A stretch of DNA of 64,000 bases from Theropithecus gelada (GCF_003255815.1 NC_037681.1:66959438-67023437), one strand, 5' to 3'. Counted from the first letter of the stretch, positions 35,850-47,645 are shown. The notes: generated by a model not told the origin, from the letters alone. Numbers and translations are program-made.

Positions 35850-36744
35850 AGCCCAAGAAAAGGATGTATGAACAAAATGAGAATATCAAAAAAGATACAG
35901 AAAATATGAAAAAGAACCAAACAAATTTTGGAGCTGAAGAATACAATAACTGAACTGAAAAAACTCACTAGAAGAGTTCAACAGGAAAAGATCAGTGAGC
36001 TTGAAGATACAACATTTGAAATTATCCAGTCAAAGGAGCAAAAAAAAAAAAAAAAAAGAATGAGAGAGAGTAAAGAAAGCCTAAGAGACTTATGGGACAC
36101 CATCAAGCAGACCAATATATGCATTATGGGAGTCTCAAAAGAAGGCTGGGAAAAAAGGATAGAAAGTTTTTAAAGAAATAATGGCCAAAAACTTCTCAAA
36201 TGTGGGGAGGGAAATGTCTATCCACATTCAAGAAGTCTAACGGACTTGAACTAAGATAAACCCAAAAAAGTCCTTATCAAGACACATTATAATCAAATTG
36301 TCAAAAGTCAAAGACAGAGATAATTTTGAAAGCAGAAAGAGAAAAGAGTCTCATCACATATAAGGGAGCTTCCATAAGACTACCAGTAGATTTCTCAGTA
36401 GATATCTTGTAGTACAGGAAAGAGTAAGATGATATATTCAAAGGGCTGGGAAAAAAAACCCCTGCTAATCAAGAATACTATATTTGGAAAAACTGTCCTT
36501 TGAAAATGAAAGAAAACTAAAGATTTTGCTAGATAAACAAAAGCTGAGGAAGTTCATCACCACTAGACCTACCTTACAAGATATACTAAAGGGAACCCTT
36601 CTATTTGAAACGAAAGGCCACTAGACAGCATATGAAAGTATAAAGCTCACTAGTAAAGATAAAGATACTGGCAAATACAGAACACTGTAATACTGTAATG
36701 GTGGTATGTAAATCACTTTTAATTCTGGTATAGAAGTTAAAAGG
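35850..36744 (+). mobile_element. Old L1 (L1MA/L1PB-like), ORF1 and inter-ORF segment
   Basis: Sense ORF1 relic ('gaccaatatatgcattatggg', 'gaatactatatttggaaaaa', 'ccttacaagatatactaaag') followed by inter-ORF text 'ggtggtatgtaaatcactttt'. It contains stops and an internal A-run. The element resumes at 43127 after the younger L1 insertion. Confidence 0.8.
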
Positions 36745-37780
36745 TGGGGGGGCGCCCAAGATGGCTGAATAAGAACAGCTCCAGCCTCCAGCTCCCAGTG
36801 TGAGTGACACAGAAGACGGGTGATTTCTGCATTTTCAACTGAGGTACTGGGTTCATCTCACTGGGGTGTGTCGGACAGTCGGTGCTAGTCAATGGGTGCA
36901 GCCCAACCAGCGAGAGCTGAAGCAGGGCGAAGCATTGCCTCACCTGGGAAGCACAACGGGGAAGGGAATTCCTTTTCCTAGCCAAGGGAAACTGAGACAC
37001 ACAACACCTGGAAAATCGGGTAACTCCCATCCTAATACTGTGCTTTACCAAGGGTCTTAGCAAATGGCACACCAGGAGATTATATCCCACGCCTGGCCCA
37101 GAGGGTCCCACGCCCACGGAGCCTCCCTCATTGCTATCACAGCAGTCTGAGATCTAACTGCAAGGTGGCAGCAAGGCTGGGGGAGGGGAACCTGCCATTG
37201 CTGAGGCTTAAGTAGGTAAACAAAACCACTGGGAAGCTCGAATTGGGTGGAGCCCACCACAGCTCAAGGAGGCCTGCCTGCCTCTGTAGACTCCACCTCT
37301 GGGGACAGGGCATAGCTAAACAAAAAGCAGCAGAAACCTCTTTAGATGTAAATGTCCCGGTCTGACAGCTTTGAAGAGAGCAGTGGTTCTCCCAGCACAG
37401 AGATTTAGATCTGAGAAAGGACAGACTGCCTGCTCAAGTGGGTCCCTGACCCCTGAGTAGCCTAACTGGGAGACATCCCCCAGTAGGTGCAAACTGACGC
37501 CTCACACCTCACATGGCTGGGAACTCCTCTAAGACAAAGCTTCCAGAGCAAGAATCAGACAGCAGCACTTGCTGTTCAGCAATATTCTATCTTCTGAAGC
37601 CTCTGCTGCTGATACCCAGGCAAACAGGGTCTGGAGTGGACCTCAAGCAAACTCCAACAGACCTGCACCTGAGGGTCCTGACTGTTAGAAGGAAAACTAA
37701 CAAAGAGAAAGGACACCCACACCAAAACCCCATCAGTAAGTCACCATCATCAAAGACCAAAGGCAGATAAAACCACAAAG
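36745..37780 (+). promoter_or_regulatory. L1 5' UTR with YY1 motif
   Basis: The roughly 1-kb leader keeps the CAAGATGGC YY1 site at 36757-36765, near the +13 to +21 position known in L1 5' UTRs, and the GC-rich body. This region is the internal promoter of L1 elements. Whether it still fires is unknown. Confidence 0.7.
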
Positions 37781-38851
37781 ATGGGGAAAAAGCAGTGCAG
37801 AAAAGCTGGAAATTCAAAAAACGAGAGCGCATCTCCCCCTCCAAAGGAACGCAGCTCATCGCCAGCAACGGAACAAAGCTAGATGCAAAATGACTTTGAC
37901 GAGCTGAGCAAAGAAGGCTTCAGTCGATCAAACTTCTCAGAGCTAAAGGAAGAACTACATACCCAGTGCAAAGAAACTAAAAACCTTGAAAAAAGAATGG
38001 AAGAATGGATAACAAGAATAACCAATGCAGAAAAGTCCATAAACGAACTGATAGAGATGAAAACCATGACACAAGAACTACGTGACAAATGCACAAGCTT
38101 CAGTAACCAACTCGATCAACTGGAAGAAAGAGTATCAATGACTGAAGATCAAATGAATGAAATGAAGCGAGATGAGAAGTTTAGAGAAAAAAGAGTAAAA
38201 AGAAATGAACAAAGCCTCCAAGAAATATGGGATTACGTGAAAAGACCAAATCTACGTCTGATTGGTGTACCTGAAAGTGACAGGGAGAATGGAACCAAGT
38301 TGGAAAACACTCTGCAGGATATTATGCAGGAGAACTTCCCCAACCTAGCAAGGCAGGCCAACATTCAAATTCAGGAAATACAGAGAACACCACAAATATA
38401 CTCCTTGAGAAGAGCAACTCCAAGACACATAATTGTCAGATTCACCAAAGTTGAAATGAAGGAAAAAATGTTAAGGGCAGTCAGAGAGAAAGGTCGGGTT
38501 ACCCACAAAGGGAAGCCCTTCACACTAACAGCAGATCTCTCAGCAGAAACTCTACAAGCCAGAAGAGAGTGGAGGCCAATATTCAACATTCTTAAAGAAG
38601 AGAAGTTTCAACCCAGAATAGCATATCCAGCCAAACTAAGTTTCATAAGTGAAGGAGAAATAAAATTCTTTACAGACAAGCAAATGCTGAGAGATTTTGT
38701 CACCAACAGGCCTGCCCTACAAGAGATCCTGAAGGAAGCATGGAAAGGAACAACCGGTACCAGCCATTGCGAAAATATGCCAAAATGGAAAGGAACAACT
38801 GGTACCAGCCATTGCAAACATATGCCAAAATGTAAAGACCATCAATGCTAG
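37781..38851 (+). pseudogene. L1 ORF1 (RNA-binding chaperone), nonsense mutated
   Basis: ORF1p is the trimeric RNA-binding protein of the L1 particle. The start ATGGGGAAAAAGCAG is intact, but codon 34, normally Trp in this family, is TAG at 37880-37882. An ATG follows immediately at 37883, leaving a 322-codon frame with the coiled coil (residues about 30-100 of that frame), the RRM-like domain (KRPNLRLIGVPESDRENGTK) and the C-terminal domain (ATPRHIIVRFTKVEMKEKML). The end is altered: after EILKEA the frame reads WKGTTGTSHC and contains a 45-bp tandem duplication (38740-38784 and 38785-38829), so the C-terminus is longer than and different from the usual one. Re-initiation at 37883 could in principle give a shortened protein. 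Confidence 0.9.
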
Positions 38852-38898
38852 GAAGAAACTGCACCAACTAACAAGCAAAACAACAAGCTAATATCATA

Positions 38899-41800
38899 AT
38901 GACAGGATCAAATTCACACATAACAATATTAACCTTAAATGTAAATGGACTAAATGGTCCAATTGAAAGACAAAGACTGACAAACTGGATAAACAGTCAA
39001 GACCCATCAGTTTGCTGTATTCAGGAGACCCATCTCACGTGCAGAGACACACATAGGCTCAAAATAAAGGGATGGAGGAAGATCTACCAAGCAAATGGAA
39101 AACAAAAAAAGGCAGGGGTTGCAATCCTAGTCTCTGATAAAACAGACTTTAAACCAACAAAGATCAAAAGAGACAAAGAAGGCCATTACATAATGGTAAA
39201 GGGATCAATTCAACAAGAAGAGCTAACTATCCTAAATATATATGCACCCAATACAGGAGCACCCAGATTCATAAAGCAAGTCCTTAGAGACTTACAAAGA
39301 GACTTAGACTCCCACACAATAATAATGGGAAATTTTAACACTCCACTGTCAACATTAGAAAGAACAATGAGACAGAAAGTTAACAAGGATATCCAGGAAT
39401 TGAACTCAACTCTGTACCAAGTGGACCTATTAGACATCTACAGAACTCTCCACCTCAAATCAACAGAATATACATTATTCTCAGCACCACATCACACTTA
39501 TTCCAAAATTGACCACATAGTTGGAAGTAAAGCACTCCTCAGCAAATGTAAAAGAACAGAAATTATAACAAACTGTCTCTCAGACCACAGTGCAATCAAA
39601 CTAGAACTCAGGACTAAGAAACTCAGTCAAAACCACTCAACTACATGGAAACTGAACAACCTGCTCCTGAATGACTACTGGGTACATAACAAAATGAAGG
39701 CAGAAATAAAGATGTTCTTTGAAACCAATGAGAACAAAGATACAACATACCAGAATCTCTGGGACACATTTAAAGCAGCATGTAGAGGGAAATTTATAGC
39801 ACTAAATGCCCACAAGAGAAAGCAGGAAAGATCTAAAATTGACACCCTAACATCACAATTAAAAGAACTAGAGAAGCAAGAGCAAACACATTCAAAAGCT
39901 AGCAGAAGGCAAGAAATAACTAAGATCAGAGCAGATCTGAAGGAGATAGACACATAAAAAACCCTTCAAAAAATTAATGAATCCAGGAGCTGGTTTTTTT
40001 AAAAGATCAACAAAATTGATAGACTGCTAGCAAGACTAATAAAGAAGAAAAGAGAGAGGAATCAAATAGACGCAATAAAAAATGATAAAGGGAATATCAC
40101 CACTGACCCCACAGAAATACAAACTACCATCAGAGAAAACTATAAACACCTCTACGCAAATAAACTAGAAAACCTAGAAGAAATGGATAAATTCCTGGAC
40201 ATATACACTCTCCCAAGACTAAACCAGGAAGAAGTTGAATCCCTGAATAGACCAATAGCAGGCTCTGAAATTGAGGCAATAATCAATAGCCTACCAACCA
40301 AAAAAAGCCCAGGACCAGACAGATTCACAGTCGAATTCTACCAGAGGTACAAGAAGGAGCTGGTACCATTCCTTCTGAAACTATTCCAATCAATAGAAAA
40401 AGAGGGAATCCTCCCTAACTCATTTTATGAGGCCAACATCATCCCGATACCAAAGCCTGGCAGAGACACAACAAAAAAAGAGAATTTTAGACCAACATCC
40501 CTGATGAACATTGATGCAAAAATCCTCAATAAAATACTGGCAAACCAAATCCAGCAGAACATCAAAAAGCTTATCCACCATGATCAAGTGGGCTTCATCC
40601 CTGGGATGCAAGGCTGGTTCAACATATACAAATCAATAAATGTAATCCAGCATATAAACAGAACCAAAGACAAAAACGACATGATTATATCAATAGATCC
40701 AGAAAAGGCTGTTGACAAAATTCAACAGCTCTTCATGCTAAAAACTCTCAGTAAATTCGGTATTGATGGAACGTATCTCAAAATAATAAGAGCTATTTAT
40801 GACAAACCCACAGCCAACATCATACTGAATGGGAAAAAACTAGAAGCATTCCCTTTGAAAACTGGCACAAGACAGGGATGCCCTCTCTCACCACTCCTAT
40901 TCAACATAGATAGTGTTGGAAGTTCTGGCTAGGGCGTATTCAGTTAGAAAAAGAAGAAGTCAAATTGTCCCTATTTGCAGATGACATGATTGTATATTTA
41001 GAAAACCCCATCATCTCAGCCCAAAATCTCCTTAAGCTGATAAGCAACTTCAGCAAAGTCTCAGGATACAAAATCAATGTGCAAAAATCACAAGCATTCT
41101 TATACACCAATAACAGACAGAGAGCCAAATCATGAGTGAACTCCCATTCACAATTGCTTCAAAGATAATAAAATACCTAGGAATCCAACTTACAAGGGAT
41201 GAGAAGGACCTCTTCAAGGAGAACTACAAACCACTGCTCAGTGAAACAAAAGAGGACGCAAACAAATGGAAGAACATACCATGCTCATGGATAGGAAGAA
41301 TCAACATTGTGAAAATGGCCATACTGCCCAAGGTAATTTATAGATTCAATGCCATCCCCATCAAGCTACCAATGACTTTCTTCACAGAATTGGAAAAAAA
41401 TACTTTTAAGTTCATATGGAACCAAAAAAGAGCCTGCATTGCCAAGACAATACTAAGCCAAAAGAACAAAGCTGGAGGCATCACGCTACCTGACTTCAAA
41501 CTATATTACAAGGCTATAGTAACCAAAACAGCATGGTACTGGTACCAAAACAGAGATATAGACCAATGGAACAGCACAGAGCCCTCAGAAATAATACCAC
41601 ACATCTACAACCATCTGATCTTTGACAAACCTGACAAAAACAAGAAATGGGGAAAGGATTCCCTATTTAATAAATGGTACTGGGAAAATTGGCTAGCCAT
41701 AAGTAGAAAGCTGAAACTGGATCTTTTCCTTACTCCTCATACGAAAATTAATTCAAGATGGATTAAAGACTTAAATGTTAGACCTAAAACCATAAAAACC

Positions 41801-42689
41801 CTAGAAGAAAACCTAGGTAATACCATTCAGGACATAGGCATGGGCAAGGACTTCATGTCTAAAACGCCAAAAGCAATGGCAACAAAAGCCAAAATTGAAA
41901 AATGGGATCTAATTAAACTAAAGAACTTCTGCACAGCAAAAGAAACTACCATCAGAGTGAACAGGCAACCTACAGAATGGGAGAAAAATTTTGCAATCTA
42001 CTCATCTGACAAAGGGCTAATATCCAGAACCTATAAAGAACTCAAAGAAATTTACAAGAAAAAAACAACCCCATCAAAAATTGGGCAAAGGATATGAACA
42101 GACACTTCTCAAAAGAAGACATTTATACAGCCAACAGACACATGAAAAAATGCTCATCATCACTCGCCATCAGAGAAATGCAAATCAAAACCACAATGAG
42201 ATACCATCTCACACCAGTTAGAATGGCAATCATTAAAAAGTCAGGAAACAACAGGTGCTGGAGAGGATGTGGAGAAATAGGAACACTTTTACACTGTTGG
42301 TGGGACTGTAAACTAGTTCAACCATTGTGCAAAACAGTGTGGCGATTCCTCGAGGATCTAGAACTAGAAATACCATTTGACCCAGCCATCCCATTACTGG
42401 GTATATACCAAAGGATTATAAATCATGCTGCTGTAAGGACACATGCACACGTATGTTTATTGTGGCACTATTCACAATAGCAAAGACTTGGAATCAACCC
42501 AAATGTCCATCAGTGACAGACTGGATTAAGAAAATGTGGCACATATACACCATGGAATACTATGCAGCCATAAAAAGGATGAGTTCGTGTCCTTTGTAGG
42601 GACATGGATGTAGCTGGAAACCATCATTCTCAGCAAACTATCGCAAGAAAACCAAACACTGCATGTTCTCACTCATAGGTGGGAATTGA
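38899..42689 (+). pseudogene. L1 ORF2 (endonuclease/reverse transcriptase), multiply disrupted
   Basis: ORF2p nicks target DNA and reverse-transcribes L1 RNA. The endonuclease part is open from 38899 (MTGSNSHITILTLNVNGLNG) and retains N14, E43 and the SDHSAI motif, but residue 145 is Asn (GNFNTPL instead of GDFNTPL). Stops are TAA at 39955-39957 and TAA at 40000-40002. The reverse transcriptase frame 40183-40932 ends just after RQGCPLSPLLFNI because of a small insertion plus a deletion of about 26 bases. The FADD motif survives at 40974-40985 in another frame. Later pieces are 41132-42097 and 42094-42480, joined by further 4-base deletions. The protein cannot be made whole. Confidence 0.92.
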
Positions 42690-42906
42690 ACAATGAGATC
42701 ACCTGGACACAGGAAGGGGAACATCACACACCGGGGCCTATTGTGGGGAAGGGGGAGAAGGGAGGGATAGCATTAGGAGATATACCTAATGTAAATGACA
42801 AGTTAATGGGTGCAGCACACCAACATGGCACCTGTATACATATGTAACAAACCTGCATATTGTGCACATGTACTCTAGAACTTAAAGTATAATAATAAAA
42901 AAAAAA

Positions 42907-43115
42907 GAACGCTGTTTTCTTAGCTTGAGCTAAAGCTGTATCAAACAGCTATTCATAATTAATTTTTTTGTAAAATAGAAAGAGGCCTTTCATGTGACTC
43001 ATATTAAATGTAAAATGCTCTTATTAGATAGCTATAGCACTGGCAGTAGTTACCATTCATAAAAATAAAATTTTAAAAAGGCAAAATTAATTAATTAATT
43101 CTTTTTTGTTAAAAA
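42907..43115 (+). mobile_element. Probable 3' transduction carried by the full-length L1
   Basis: Between the L1's own A-tail (ends 42906) and the 3' target-site repeat (43116-43126) lie about 209 non-L1 bases. They contain AATAAA at 43064-43069, about 45 bases before an A-rich end. The host old-L1 sequence is interrupted exactly at the target repeat and resumes after it, so these bases came with the insertion. This is the expected structure of L1 read-through transcription. Confidence 0.7.
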
Positions 43116-43624
43116 AAGTTAAAAGGCAAAACTATAAAAAGTAACTATAACTATAAAAATTTGTTAATGGATACATAATATAAAAAGATGTAATTTGTGA
43201 TATCAATAACAATGTTGGGGGGTAAAAAAAAGAGTTTTTGCTTGTGATTGAAGTTAATTCATCAGCTTAAAATAGACGGTTACAATTATAACATGTTTCA
43301 TGTTAGCCCACAGCTACCATAAAGAAAATACTTATGGAGGTTACAGAAAATAAAATGTGAAAAGAATTGAAGCATGTTGCCACCGGGGGTTGGGGGCAGG
43401 TGTGGGAGAGTCAAACACAAGGAAGATAGCAAGAGAGGAAAAGAGAGTCAAAAAGCCATGAAACAAAAGAACAGTTAACAAATGGCAACAGTCAGTCTTT
43501 CTCTATCAGTAATTACTTTAAATATAAATGGATTAAATGTTCCAATCAAAAGATATAGAGTGGTTGAATGGATTAACAAAATAAGAGCTTACTATTGAGA
43601 CTAATTTTAGAAATTAAGGACACA

Positions 43625-43902
43625 GACCGGGCGTGGTGTGGGATTACGCCTGTAATCCCAGCACTTTGGGAGGCCAAGGTGGGCAGATCATGAGGTCAGG
43701 AGATTGAGACCATCCTGACTAACACTAAAAATACAGAAAAATTAGCCAGGCATGGTGGTGGGCACCTGTAGTCCCAGCTATTCAGGAGGCTGAGGCAGGA
43801 GAATGGTGTGAACCGGGGAGGCAGAGCTTGCAGTGAGCCAAGATCGTGCCACTGCACTCCAGCCTGGGTGACAGAGTGAGACTCCATCTCAAGAAAAAAA
43901 AA
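43625..43902 (+). mobile_element. Alu (sense) with perfect 15-bp TSD
   Basis: GAAATTAAGGACACA flanks it at 43610-43624 and 43903-43917. The left monomer carries an internal deletion after 'accatcctgactaacac'. Confidence 0.94.
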
Positions 43903-44549
43903 GAAATTAAGGACACATACAGGCTGAAGGTGAAAGATGGAAAAATATATTCCATGCAAAAGTAACAAGAGAGGGCAGGGGTGGCCATACTTATGTCAGA
44001 CAAAATAGACTTTAAGTCAAGAACTGTCATAAGAGACAAAGACATTATATAATGATAAAAGGGTCAATTCACCTGGAGGATAGAACATTTATATATGTAT
44101 CCAACATCGGAGCACCCAAATATATGAAGCAAGCATTGCCAGAACCAAAGGAAGAAATAGACAGCAATACAATAATAGTAGGAGATTTCAATACCCTACT
44201 GTCAAAATGGAGAGAATATCCAGACAGAAAATCAGCAAAGAAACAGAGAACTTGAACAACACCATAGACCAAATGGACCTTAAAGACATATATGCAGAGC
44301 ATTCCACCCAACAGAAGCACAATACACATTCTTCTCAAGTGCACATGGAACAGTCTTTAGGACAGATCACATGTTAGGTTATAAAACAAATCTCAATAAA
44401 TTTAAGAAGATTGAAATCACACCAGGTATCTTTTCCAACTGTATGGAATGAAACTGGAAATCAATAGCCAAAGGAAAATTAGAAAACTCACACATATGTG
44501 GAAATCAAACAACACATTTTTGAACAACCAAGGGTTAAAGAATAAGTCA

Positions 44550-44711
44550 GACCACGTGCAGTGGCTCATGCCTATAATCCCAACACTTTGGGAGGCTGAG
44601 GCAGGAATCGCTTGAACCTGGGAGTGCAAGGCTGTAATAAGCTAATGAAGTGCCACTGCACTCCATTCTGGGCAACAGAATGAGACCCTGTCTCTAAAAA
44701 TAATTTTTTTA
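44550..44711 (+). mobile_element. Half-length Alu with perfect TSD
   Basis: It has the head ('gtgcagtggctcatgcctat') and the tail ('gccactgcactccattctgg'), but the middle is missing, so it is about 160 bp. AAAGAATAAGTCA flanks it at 44537-44549 and 44712-44724. Confidence 0.88.
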
Positions 44712-46580
44712 AAAGAATAAGTCAAAAAGAAAACTAGAAGATATCTTGAGAACAAATGAAAATGAAAATACAACATACCAAAGCTTATGAGATGCAGCAA
44801 AAGCAATTCTAAGAGGAATGTTTATAGTAGTAACATCTATATTTAAAAAAAAAAAAAAAAAACTCTCAAATAAGTTACCTAACTTCACACCTCAAGGAAC
44901 TAGAATACTTGTTTACTGAAAACTATAAAACATTGCTTAAAGAAGTTAAAAACACAAATAAATGGAAAGACATCCCATGTTCATATGTTGGAAGAATTAA
45001 TATTGTTAAAATGTCCATACTAATGAAATGATCTACAGATTCTGTGCAATCCCCATCAAAATCCTGATGGTATTTTTGCAGAAATAGGGTGGGAGAATTC
45101 TATAATTCATATGGAATCACAAAGGACCCCAAATAGCCAAAAACAATCTTGAGAAAGAACAACAAAGCTAGAGGTCTCACACTTCCTGACTTCAAAATAT
45201 ACTACAAAGTTAAAGTAATTAAAACAGTATGGTACTGGCATAAAGCTAGATATATAGACCAATGGAAAAGAATGAAGAGCCCAGAAATAAACCCCACATT
45301 TACAATCAAATGATCATCAATAAGGGTGCCAAGACTACATAATGGGGGAAGGATAGTCTCTTCAAGAAATGATGTTGGGAAAACTAGATGTCCATATGCA
45401 AAAGAATGAAATGGGACCCTTATTTTAAGCATACACAAAAATCAACTAAAAATTGAAGACTTAAACATAAGGCCCGAAACAGTAAAATTCCTAGAAAGAA
45501 ACATGCGGGAAAAGCTTCATAACATTGGTCTTGATGATGATTTCTTACATATGACACAGCACAGACAACAAAAGCAAAAATAGACAAATGAGATTGCGTA
45601 ACATTTAAGTGTCTGTGCAGCAAATCAAACAATCCACAGAGTGAAAAGGTAACCAATGGAATGGGAAAAATATTTGCAAACCGTACATCTCATAAGAAGT
45701 TAATATCCAGAATACATAAGGAACTCTTACAACTCAAAGCAAAAGCAACAACAACAAACTTGATTTTAAAATGGGCAAAACACCTGAGTAGACATTTCTC
45801 CAAAGAAGACATACAAAGGCCAACAGGCATAGGAAAACACGTGCTAAATATCAATCATCAAGGAAATGCCAAGCAAAAGCACAATGAGATATAACTTTAC
45901 TCCTGATAGGATGGTCATTATTTTTTTTAAAAGAAGAAAGAAAAAGAAAATAACAAGTGTTGGCAAGGATGTGCAGAAACTGGAACTCCTGTGCACTGGG
46001 TTGGTGGGAATGTAAAATGATGCAGCTGCTATGGAACACAGTATAGTGGTTATTCAACACGTTAAAAATAGAATTACCATATAATCCAGCAATCCCACTT
46101 CTGGGTATTTATTCAAAAGAACTGAAAATAGAATCTTGAAGAAATGTTTGCACACCAATGTTCAGGGAAGCATTATTCAAAATAACCGAGTGGAAACAAT
46201 CTACATGCTTATTGATGGATGGATAAAGAAAATGTGGTGTATACATAAAGTGGAATATTACAAAGCCTTAAAAAGGAAGAAAATCCTGTCACATGTCACA
46301 ACATAGATGGACTTTGAGGACATAATTCTAAGTAAAATAAGCCCATCATAGAAGATTAAATACTGCATGATTCCACTTATGGGATATTTAAAGTAATCAA
46401 ACTCATGGAAACAGGAAATATTAATAGAATGACAGTTTCCAGGGGTGGGTGTAGGGGAAATGGGGTTCTGTTCAATGGATGTAGTTTTTGTGATGCAAGA
46501 TGAAAAAGTTCTAGAGACCTGCTGTACGGTAATGTGCATACAGTTAACAGTACATACCATACTCTTAAACATTTGTTATA

Positions 46581-46583
<3 letters not shown>

Positions 46584-46625
<42 letters not shown>
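46584..46625. repeat. (AC)21 microsatellite
   Basis: 42 bases of uninterrupted AC at the 3' end of the old L1. Confidence 0.98.
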
Positions 46626-46628
<3 letters not shown>

Positions 46629-46787
46629 ATCCCAGAAAGCTGTACCACTTACCGAGCTTGGTGGAAAAACCACCCAGTGTTTGTGACAAAGACCGAGCCC
46701 TTGGGTTCGACCTTACAAAACGTTATTGGAAGTCAGAAAGAAAATTTATTTAGCCCATCCACTCCATTCATTACTTTAGGATTCACT

Positions 46788-46809
46788 TTAAAAAAAAAAA
46801 AAAAAAAAA
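46788..46809. repeat. Poly(A) run
   Basis: About 20 consecutive A bases, between the AC and TG microsatellites. Confidence 0.95.
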
Positions 46810-46867
46810 CCCTGCATTTTTGTAACTGTAGCAAAAGTATTTTCTGTGCCTAAATAAGACAAGTCAA

Positions 46868-46870
<3 letters not shown>

Positions 46871-46922
<52 letters not shown>
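46871..46922. repeat. (TG)26 microsatellite
   Basis: 52 bases of uninterrupted TG. It is the reverse complement of the AC repeat 245 bases upstream. Confidence 0.98.
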
Positions 46923-46926
<4 letters not shown>

Positions 46927-47645
46927 AAGGCTCCCTGGGTAACCCTGATGCTGACCAGCTTTAGGAACCACTGTCAATGAAAGCAGAGAGAGTACAAGGT
47001 CCAGGAAGCCCCAGGTTACATGTATATAGGAAGAAATACACTAGGTGAAGCCTTACAAGTCTCCTGCCAGGGGCCTGTCTTTGCTCTGGCGCTGGGAGTC
47101 TGCACACAGAATGTGGAACTTGGAATGCACACTGGAACCTGGCACTGTTGATTCCTTCTTCACACAGATGACCCTTGCAGTCTGACCGGGCAGCTTGAAT
47201 CCAAACAGCCAGGCTGTCACTGGGGAAGGCTGGCCAAGTTTGCCAAGAGGAGGCTAAAAGGGATTTCCTTGGCACCCGGGGCCATGACCGGGGTTATCCT
47301 TGCACACTCAGAATCTCAGTTAAGTTGGCACATGGTAGCCTTTAGCTCTGGGGTGGGCTCACCTTAACAGGTACGCATGGGGACCCAGGCAGCCAGTTTG
47401 CTAATTTACTCATGAAAAATACAGCTGTCGTGTTGGTGGATCATGGCCTCCTTTCCTTCTATGTGAGTTGCACGTGAAGCCAAATCTGAAGGTTGTTGAA
47501 TAAGAAACCAGCACAAGCAAAATTCACCAGATGGTCTTTAAGAGAGCCACACCCACAAAAGGGGATGCTGTGTTCCAGCTCATGAGGGAGGACATCCTCT
47601 TCATGCCCAGATAGGGCCTAATGGGCATCGCCAGCTTCCACAGCG
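46923..47645. other. Unique DNA with a short MER5-like end
   Basis: 'ccctgatgctgaccagcttt' then 'aggaaccactg' at 46942-46974 looks like the terminus of a MER5-type element. The rest shows no gene or named repeat. Confidence 0.4.

Larger units (their letters stand above)
36745..42906 (+). mobile_element. Full-length L1PA-type element, inactivated
   Basis: About 6.16 kb with the standard parts: a 5' UTR opening 'gggggggcgcccaagatggc', ORF1, a short inter-ORF spacer, ORF2 (endonuclease, reverse transcriptase, cysteine-rich end) and a 3' UTR with a G-rich tract and A-tail. It sits inside an older L1 whose inter-ORF text resumes only at 43127. The direct repeat AAGTTAAAAGG occurs at 36734-36744 and 43116-43126, so the inserted unit includes about 209 extra bases after the L1 tail. 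ORF1 and ORF2 both carry stops and frameshifts. Confidence 0.95.
43127..46583 (+). mobile_element. Old L1 (L1MA/L1PB-like), ORF2 to 3' end
   Basis: Continuation of the host L1: inter-ORF text ('aaaaatttgttaatggatac'), an ORF2 start relic near 43500 ('ctttaaatataaatggatta'), endonuclease and RT relics, and an L1M-type 3' UTR ('gacagtttccaggggtgggt', 'gatgaaaaagttctagagac') ending at the CA repeat. It is riddled with stops and contains two Alus. Confidence 0.8.

Noticed and set aside
37883..42480. Treating the L1 open frames as intact cellular genes
   Set aside because: They belong to a retrotransposon whose ORFs carry stops, frameshifts and a lost catalytic residue.
46584..46922. CRISPR-like or satellite array
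   Set aside because: Only simple dinucleotide runs are present, with no spacers or longer repeat units. The genome is mammalian.
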